DNA of 64,000 nt from positions 1-64,000 of the forward strand of contig NZ_FOCI01000007.1 in NCBI RefSeq assembly GCF_900110065.1, written 5' to 3'. This DNA comes from Loktanella fryxellensis (GTDB taxonomy: Bacteria > Pseudomonadota > Alphaproteobacteria > Rhodobacterales > Rhodobacteraceae). Within the stretch, counting starts at the first letter, position 1; every line of letters begins with the position of its first letter. The position numbers and the translations under genes were made by a program. The notes under the pieces are model-generated. The model saw only the letters and a list, made by a program, of their open reading frames with translations, had not been told where the DNA came from and did no database searches. This document shows, one piece after another, positions 58,628 through 64,000 of this stretch.

Positions 58628-60273
58628 CAGGGCACCAATGCCGCGCCGACAGCCTGCGACAGTCGCGCCGCATCGGCGCGGGGCATCGGCAGATAAGGGG
58701 CGGCGAGGGTCGAGGCGAGTTGCCGCAGGGCATCGCTGGGCCTGTTGCCGGTGTCGATCACCAGCGCGTCCATGCCGCTGGCGCGGATCAGGCGCGCGGC
58801 CGCCTGCGCATCCGTCGCCGCGCGGGCGCGGTCTGGCTGGCCGTCGCGGGCGATGTTGGCGCGTCCGTCGGTCAGCAGGCACAGGGTCGGCGTCATGCCG
58901 CGCCGCTTTGCCTGCACGCCCAGCGCCAGCGCCGCATCCAGCCCGGCGGCCAGTGGCGTGCCGCCGCCACCGGGCAGGGCGGCCAGACGGCGCTTGGTCT
59001 GCACCAGGCTGCGGGTGGGCGGCAGCAGCGTTTCGGCGTCGGTCCCGCGAAAGGCGATCAGCGCCACATGATCGCGCCGGGCATAGGCTTGCGTGAGCAG
59101 TATCTCGACCGCGCCCTTCGCCTCGGCCAGCCGTGCAAGGGCGGCAGAGCCGGAGGCATCCACGGCGAAGATCAGCACACGGTCGGAGGTTTCGGCGAAT
59201 CGCCTGATCTGGATGTCGCCTGTGCGGATGTGCAGGCCAATGCGCCCGGTCTCGGCCCGGCGGATCGTCTGCCACGGGGCGGCGGTGCGCAGGGTGGCGG
59301 CGATGTCGATGCGGGCCCCGTCCTGCAACCGACCGGCACGCGACGGCAGCGGCCGCCCGCGCCGGTTGCCCAACCGCGCCGCACCGGTGCCGTCGCCCTT
59401 GCCGCTGCGGGCCTTCTGCGCCGCTAGCCTTGCCAGCAGGTCGTCGGGAATCAGGGCGCGGACCGCCTCCAGCAGCAGCTCGTCCGGGATCTGCAGGCTG
59501 TCGTTCTCTGGCGTGGTGTTGTCGTCGGCGCCGTCCTGATCGGGCGGCGGTGCGTCGTCGGGCTGCTCTTCCACCTCCGGCTCCGGCGGGGCCGGGATGC
59601 GCGTGGCGCGGTGCGCCAGCGTCAGGGCGCAGGCCACGGATATGTCGTCATCGGTCACGGCGGCGCGGCCCATCAGCGCCGCATGGGCGCGGGCGGCCCG
59701 CAGGGCGAACGTCGGCGCGCGTGCGCTGTCGATGCCGAACGCTTCGGTCGCCGCCACGATCTGCGCGATGCGGCCGGGGGCGGTGGTGATGTTTGCCACC
59801 GTCGGCAGCGGGGCAGGGGGCGGGACGACTGCCACGGCCATCGCCACGTCGGTCAGGTCGACGTGGAAAGCGAGCCGTTCGGTCAGCGTCGCGGGTGGCG
59901 CCTGATCCTCGGTCCCTTCGTCCAGCAGGATCAGGGCACGGCGCGTGCCGTCCAGATGCAGCGCCAGTTTTGCCGCCATGTCGCGCGCACAGCGTTCCGC
60001 CATGCTCAGCAGCAGCGGCCCGTCGCGGTCCAGCAGGCCGCCGCGCTGCACGACCCGTCCCGCCGCAAGCGTCGCCGTCAGGTCGAGGCCGCCGAACAGC
60101 GCGTCGTCCCCCATCGCGGGATGCAGGCGCACGGCTTCGGGCAGCGGCAGAGCGTCGCGCACCGGGCCGGAGCGTGCGCGGATGCATAGCCCGCCCAGGC
60201 CGGGGTCGATTGCCAGCAGGCGCAGCGCCAGCAGGGCGTTGCCCCACGGATCTGGCGTTGCGACGTCAGCCAA
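58627..60273 (-). CDS. bchD: Magnesium chelatase subunit BchD
   Basis: The 548-residue subunit has an N-terminal AAA-like module with degenerate ATP motifs, a central acidic and Pro-rich linker (PPEPEVEEQPDDAPPPDQDGADD) and a C-terminal von Willebrand A integrin-like domain. The metal-binding motif is intact: DASGS, the Thr of GGGGTPL and LLTDGRAN. It forms the hexameric motor with BchI. It overlaps bchI by 8 bases. Confidence 0.95.
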   Translation of the reverse strand: MADVATPDPWGNALLALRLLAIDPGLGGLCIRARSGPVRDALPLPEAVRLHPAMGDDALFGGLDLTATLAAGRVVQRGGLLDRDGPLLLSMAERCARDMAAKLALHLDGTRRALILLDEGTEDQAPPATLTERLAFHVDLTDVAMAVAVVPPPAPLPTVANITTAPGRIAQIVAATEAFGIDSARAPTFALRAARAHAALMGRAAVTDDDISVACALTLAHRATRIPAPPEPEVEEQPDDAPPPDQDGADDNTTPENDSLQIPDELLLEAVRALIPDDLLARLAAQKARSGKGDGTGAARLGNRRGRPLPSRAGRLQDGARIDIAATLRTAAPWQTIRRAETGRIGLHIRTGDIQIRRFAETSDRVLIFAVDASGSAALARLAEAKGAVEILLTQAYARRDHVALIAFRGTDAETLLPPTRSLVQTKRRLAALPGGGGTPLAAGLDAALALGVQAKRRGMTPTLCLLTDGRANIARDGQPDRARAATDAQAAARLIRASGMDALVIDTGNRPSDALRQLASTLAAPYLPMPRADAARLSQAVGAALVP

Positions 60274-61267
60274 GGGTTTCGGCCAGAATGCGACCGACGC
60301 GCGCGCCGCTGCCCGCCTCGTCCAACGGGTCGCGGCGCAGGCGGTGGCGCAGGGCCATGGTTGCCGTCGCGCGGATGTGGCTGCGGGTTAGGGCGGTGTC
60401 GTCGAGCCACGCCGCATAGGCGCGGGCAGCCTTCAGCAGCGTCAATTCGCCCCGCAGACCGTCAGAGCCGAGCGCCAGACACAGCGCCGCCACGTCGCGC
60501 AGGTCGGCCTCCGACGTCGTCAGATCCTTCAGCGCCGTGCGTGCGGTCAGGATGCGGTCGCGGATCGCTGCGTCCTCGGCCTGCCAGCGCAGCATGAAGG
60601 CGGTGGTGTCGTTCTCGTAATCGTCGCGGCGACGGATCACCTCGATCCGCGTGTCGATGTCGCGGGGGCTGGCCACGTCCACCGACAGGCCGAAGCGGTC
60701 CAGCAGTTGCGGACGCAGTTCGCCTTCCTCCGGGTTGCCGGAGCCCACGAGGACGAATCGCGCGGCATGGCGCACCGACAGCCCGTCGCGTTCCACCACG
60801 TTGACGCCGGATTGCGCCACGTCCAGCAGCAGATCGACGATGTGATCCTCCAGCAGGTTGACCTCGTCGATGTATAGATACCCGCGGTTCGCCCGCGCCA
60901 ACAGGCCGGCCTGGAACGCCTTTTCGCCACGCGCCAATGCGCGTTCGATGTCGAGGGCGCCGGTCACGCGATCCTCCGACGCGCCCAGCGGCAGGTCGAT
61001 CACGGGGGTCGGCACCTCGGTCAGCGTGGTGGTGGCGGTGGCCCAGTCGGGCACGTCGGCTGTGCGGGCCGAGTTCACGGGACAGCCCTGCACGACGGTG
61101 ATCGGCGGCAGCAGGGCCGCCAGCGCCCGGACGGCGGTCGATTTGCCGGTGCCGCGGTCGCCGAACACCAGCACGCCGCCGATGGTCGGGTCGATGGCGG
61201 TCAGGATCATCGCCAGCTTCATTTCTTCCTGCGCGACGATGGCGGAAAACGGGAATGGCGCGGTCAT
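60266..61267 (-). CDS. bchI: Magnesium chelatase ATPase subunit BchI
   Basis: The 333-residue AAA+ ATPase powers Mg insertion into protoporphyrin IX. Walker A is GDRGTGKSTAV, Walker B RGYLYIDEVNLLEDHIV, sensor region FVLVGSGNPEEGELRPQLLDRFGL. ATG at 61267 overlaps the crtA stop by 4 bases, so it is read from the crtA promoter and would share PpsR control. Confidence 0.97.
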   Translation of the reverse strand: MTAPFPFSAIVAQEEMKLAMILTAIDPTIGGVLVFGDRGTGKSTAVRALAALLPPITVVQGCPVNSARTADVPDWATATTTLTEVPTPVIDLPLGASEDRVTGALDIERALARGEKAFQAGLLARANRGYLYIDEVNLLEDHIVDLLLDVAQSGVNVVERDGLSVRHAARFVLVGSGNPEEGELRPQLLDRFGLSVDVASPRDIDTRIEVIRRRDDYENDTTAFMLRWQAEDAAIRDRILTARTALKDLTTSEADLRDVAALCLALGSDGLRGELTLLKAARAYAAWLDDTALTRSHIRATATMALRHRLRRDPLDEAGSGARVGRILAETLG

Positions 61268-61971
61268 GCGGCCTCCTTGGTCAGTGTCGAAAGAGGGGAG
61301 CGTCCGCCCCATGTGCCGTGGTCCGAGACCACCGTGAAACGGGCATAGAGTTCCTCTGCGAACCAGCCTTCGCGGCGGACGGCGCGGATCGCGTCGGCAT
61401 GCGGGCCGGTGCGCGCAAAGGCGTCCATCGCCGCCTGATCCGGCCAGACCGAGAATGTCACCTGATGCAGCATCGGCACCTCGCCGATGCCGATCTTGAA
61501 CGTGACGTCGGGATCGCTGCCGATCATGTCGGAGATGCGCGGCACACGGTCCCAGAACCGGCGCAGGATGCGCGGTTTGATCGTGGCGCGGGTCAGTGCG
61601 GCGAGCGGGCCGGTCGGGGCCGGGCCCTGCGCCGTGAAGGGGGCCTGTCCCGACCACAACCCTTTGGCGGATGTGGGTGACAGCAGGACCGTCCACGCCT
61701 CGTCGGCGTTACCGGCATAGCGGGCAAAGATTCCGTCCGTCGTGCGCGCCCGCGCCGTCGTCGCATCGGGCCAGACCGCCAGAATCGCGATGACGGCGGG
61801 ATTGATCGTCGGCGTGAACCCGTGACCGCGCCCGGCACCGCAAAGCTTGTGGAACCCGATGTCGGGCGTGTGCGCCAACGGCCCGCGTGCACGCGCCATC
61901 ATCGACAGCGCCCAGGCACGGGCACGCCAGCCACTGAAGCGGTACAGGCTGATGGTCACGGTCTGGGTCAT
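61264..61971 (-). CDS. crtA: Spheroidene monooxygenase CrtA
   Basis: The 235-residue enzyme converts spheroidene to spheroidenone with O2, giving the red carotenoid of aerobically grown cells. The leader TVTISLYRFSGWRARAWALSMM and the segment VTFSVWPDQAAMDAFARTG fit the family. It is first in the crtA-bchI-bchD-bchO operon and divergent from crtI. A PpsR box lies 18 bases before its start codon. Confidence 0.92.
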   Translation of the reverse strand: MTQTVTISLYRFSGWRARAWALSMMARARGPLAHTPDIGFHKLCGAGRGHGFTPTINPAVIAILAVWPDATTARARTTDGIFARYAGNADEAWTVLLSPTSAKGLWSGQAPFTAQGPAPTGPLAALTRATIKPRILRRFWDRVPRISDMIGSDPDVTFKIGIGEVPMLHQVTFSVWPDQAAMDAFARTGPHADAIRAVRREGWFAEELYARFTVVSDHGTWGGRSPLSTLTKEAA

Positions 61972-61988
61972 CGGGGTCCGGTGTGATG

Positions 61989-62006
61989 TGTCAATCTACC
62001 GTGACA
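61989..62006. promoter_or_regulatory. PpsR binding site, crtA side
   Basis: TGTCAATCTACCGTGACA is an exact TGT-N12-ACA box in the 127-base region between divergent crtA and crtI, 18 bases from the crtA ATG. The second box is 59 bases away towards crtI. Confidence 0.88.
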
Positions 62007-62056
62007 CATTTTCACCGAACCGCAAGCCTGCATGCAAAGTGATGCGGTGCGACAAC

Positions 62057-62070
62057 TTGAGTATTGTCAA
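62057..62070. promoter_or_regulatory. Possible FnrL-like half-matched site
   Basis: TTGAGTATTGTCAA matches the outer TTGA-N6-TCAA form of FNR-type sites, with one perfect half (TTGAC on the complementary strand) and one altered (TTGAG). It overlaps the crtI-side PpsR box by six bases. The match is short and may be chance. Confidence 0.3.
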
Positions 62071-62082
62071 CTTGACCTGACA
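62065..62082. promoter_or_regulatory. PpsR binding site, crtI side
   Basis: TGTCAACTTGACCTGACA is an exact TGT-N12-ACA box ending 16 bases before the crtI ATG. With the crtA-side box it forms the pair expected for cooperative repression of both divergent carotenoid operons. Confidence 0.88.
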
Positions 62083-62098
62083 CATTTAGCCTTGAGTC

Positions 62099-63652
62099 AT
62101 GACACATACCCCGACAGACCCCGCCGCCGACCCCCGCGCCATCGTGATCGGCGCAGGCCTTGGCGGTTTGTCCGCCGCCATGCGCCTTGGGGCCAAGGGG
62201 TACGCCGTCACGGTGATCGACAAGCTCGACCGCGTCGGCGGACGCGGCAGTTCGGTGACCCAAGGCGGCCACCGATTCGACCTTGGCCCCACCATCGTCA
62301 CGGTGCCGCAGGTCTACGAGAAACTCTGGGCCGCTTGCGGGCGCGATTTCCACGCGGACGTGGACCTGCGCCCCCTGACACCATTCTACGAGATCCGCTG
62401 GCCGGACCAGTCCTGCCTGCGCGTGACAGGCGACACCGAGGAGATGGCGGCAGAGGTCGCGCGGCTGTCGCCCGGCGACGTGGCGGGGTATCGGCGGTTC
62501 CTGCGCGACAGTCAGGAGCGCTACCGCATCGGGTTCGAGGGGATGATCGACCGTCCCATGCACCGCATCTGGGAAACCGTGAAGGTGCTGCCGCATTTCG
62601 TGCGGCTGCGGGCGGACAAGTCGATCCTCGGGCTGGCGAAGAGCCGGGTCAAGGATGACCGCCTGCGCATGGCGCTGTCGTTCCACCCGTTGTTCATCGG
62701 TGGCGACCCGCGCAAGGTCACGTCGATCTATGCGCTGGTGAGCTATCTGGAAAAGGAATTCGGCGTCCATTACGCCATGGGCGGCGTGCAGGCGATCGCC
62801 GACGCGATGGCCGACGTGGTGCGCGCGCAGGGCGGCACGATCAGGCTGAACACGCAGGTCGACCGGATCGCGGTGGCGGACGGGGCGGCGCAGGGTGTCG
62901 CGTTGAAGGACGGCCAGATGCTGGCCGCACCGCTGGTGATCAGCAACGCCGACGCGGGCCATACCTATGGCACGTTGATGCGGGACGCGCCGCGCAAGCG
63001 CTGGACCGATGCCAAGCTGAAGAACCGCCGCTGGTCGATGGGTCTGTTCGTCTGGTACTTCGGCACGCAGGGCACGCGCGACAAATGGGCCGACGTGGGC
63101 CACCACACGATCATGGCCGGGCCGCGTTACGACGGTCTGCTGCGCGACATCTTTCACAAGGGCAAGCTGGCGGACGACATGTCGCTCTATGTCCACCGCC
63201 CGTCCGTCACCGACCCGACCGTGGCGCCTGCCGGTGGCGATACCTTCTATGCGCTGTCGCCCGTGCCGCATCTGGGATTCGCCAACCCTGTGGACTGGCA
63301 GGCGGAAAAGCTGCGCTACCGCGACAAGGTGGCAAAGGTGCTCGACACCCTGATCCCCGGTTTCCGCGACCACCTCACGACCGACTTGATCTATACGCCA
63401 GAGGATTTCCGGGACCGCTATCTGTCGCCGCACGGATCGGGATTCTCGCTGGAGCCGCGGATCCTGCAATCCGCATGGTTCCGGCCTCACAACATCAGCG
63501 AAGAGGCCAAGGGTCTGTTCCTGGTGGGTGCCGGCACCCATCCCGGTGCTGGCGTGCCGGGCGTGGTGTCGAGTGCCGAGGTGCTGGGCCATCTGGTCCC
63601 CGATGCCCCCGTGGTGCGCACGGCGCCCGTCCTGCCGATGGCCGCCGAATGA
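62099..63652 (+). CDS. crtI: Phytoene desaturase CrtI
   Basis: The 517-residue FAD enzyme makes neurosporene-type carotenoids from phytoene. The FAD motif is VIGAGLGGLSAAMRLGAKGYAVTVIDK split over the N-terminus, followed by DRVGGRGSS. The C-terminal family signature reads LFLVGAGTHPGAGVPGVVSSAE. It overlaps crtB by ATGA. Presence of crtA in the same locus points to the spheroidene branch. Confidence 0.97.
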   Translation: MTHTPTDPAADPRAIVIGAGLGGLSAAMRLGAKGYAVTVIDKLDRVGGRGSSVTQGGHRFDLGPTIVTVPQVYEKLWAACGRDFHADVDLRPLTPFYEIRWPDQSCLRVTGDTEEMAAEVARLSPGDVAGYRRFLRDSQERYRIGFEGMIDRPMHRIWETVKVLPHFVRLRADKSILGLAKSRVKDDRLRMALSFHPLFIGGDPRKVTSIYALVSYLEKEFGVHYAMGGVQAIADAMADVVRAQGGTIRLNTQVDRIAVADGAAQGVALKDGQMLAAPLVISNADAGHTYGTLMRDAPRKRWTDAKLKNRRWSMGLFVWYFGTQGTRDKWADVGHHTIMAGPRYDGLLRDIFHKGKLADDMSLYVHRPSVTDPTVAPAGGDTFYALSPVPHLGFANPVDWQAEKLRYRDKVAKVLDTLIPGFRDHLTTDLIYTPEDFRDRYLSPHGSGFSLEPRILQSAWFRPHNISEEAKGLFLVGAGTHPGAGVPGVVSSAEVLGHLVPDAPVVRTAPVLPMAAE

Positions 63653-64000
63653 CTGCGCACGGCATCAGTCCCGCCGATCTTGCGCATTGCCGCGACGTGA
63701 TCCGCACCGGGTCGCTGTCGTTCCATGCGGCCAGCCGCCTGCTGCCGGGGCGCGTGCGCGATCCGGCGCTGGCGCTCTATGCCTTTTGCCGCGTTGCGGA
63801 TGACGAGGTGGACGAGGGCCGCGACAAGACCGCTGCCGTCCTGCGTCTGCGCGACCGCCTTGATCTGGCCTATGCGGGCCGTCCGCTGAACGCGGCCGAG
63901 GATCGGGCGTTTGCCGCCATCATCGCCGCCTACGACATGCCGCGTGCCCTGCCCGATGCGTTGCTGGAGGGGTTGGCCTGGGACGCGCAGGATCGCCGCT
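63649..64000 (+). CDS. crtB: Phytoene synthase CrtB, 5' part, runs off right edge
   Basis: About 117 codons are visible. The N-terminus contains the family segment SFHAASRLLPGRVRDPALALYAFCRVADDEVDEG, whose last part is the first Asp-rich substrate-binding motif. The enzyme condenses two geranylgeranyl diphosphate molecules to phytoene. The ATG at 63649 overlaps the crtI stop, the usual crtIB pairing. Confidence 0.95.
   Translation, partial: MTAHGISPADLAHCRDVIRTGSLSFHAASRLLPGRVRDPALALYAFCRVADDEVDEGRDKTAAVLRLRDRLDLAYAGRPLNAAEDRAFAAIIAAYDMPRALPDALLEGLAWDAQDRR

Overview
The window is GC-rich alphaproteobacterial DNA. It carries most of a photosynthesis gene cluster in the order and with the operon overlaps seen in Rhodobacterales: ppsR-ppaA, bchFNBHLM-lhaA-puhABC, acsF-puhE-hemA-cycA, crtA-bchIDO and crtIB. 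The oxygen-dependent cyclase acsF and the spheroidene monooxygenase crtA point to an aerobic anoxygenic phototroph of the Roseobacter group that makes bacteriochlorophyll a and spheroidenone. Genus cannot be read from the sequence alone.

Layout. (1) 1-2240: accessory edge, with a truncated IS66-type element, a small membrane protein, a short TniQ-like ORF, and tRNA-Arg(CCT). (2) 2355-7934: a LacI regulator, a PAS-GGDEF-EAL protein, a CitE-like/MaoC pair and a second LacI regulator. (3) 8100-24000: a sugar-utilisation island. It has a glucose/mannose-type ABC transporter, GH2 beta-mannosidase, GH43 beta-xylosidase, xylose isomerase, two TIM-barrel isomerases, two Gfo/Idh/MocA dehydrogenases, an aldo/keto reductase and a third LacI regulator. 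A perfect LacI-type operator lies in the divergent promoter region. (4) 24006-28417: a receiver protein and a CheB-CheR-PAS-HWE kinase, divergent from a short LOV photoreceptor. (5) 28434-33212: a five-gene cluster of an Anbu-type proteasome homologue, two transglutaminases, an alpha-E protein and a circularly permuted ATP-grasp protein. (6) 33281-38924: a complete urease operon (ureD, A, B, C, E, F, G) with two small extra genes inside it. (7) 39035-64000: the photosynthesis cluster; crtB runs off the right edge.

How the genes work together. In the photosynthesis cluster, HemA supplies 5-aminolevulinate, BchIDH inserts Mg, BchM methylates and AcsF closes ring E. BchLNB reduces protochlorophyllide and BchF hydrates the vinyl group. 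PuhA-C, PuhE and LhaA build the reaction centre and light-harvesting complexes, cytochrome c2 carries electrons, and CrtI, CrtB and CrtA make the carotenoid. PpsR and PpaA are the redox/light regulators. Two exact TGT-N12-ACA PpsR boxes lie between ppaA and bchF and two more between crtA and crtI, so the target sites can be read directly. In the sugar island, oligosaccharides are imported, hydrolysed to mannose and xylose units and passed to isomerases and dehydrogenases.

No CRISPR array, rRNA or phage was seen. The least-characterised parts are the Anbu/ATP-grasp/transglutaminase cluster, the LOV/HWE module, the extra genes in the urease operon, the 98-residue gene before acsF, and several strong intergenic hairpins.
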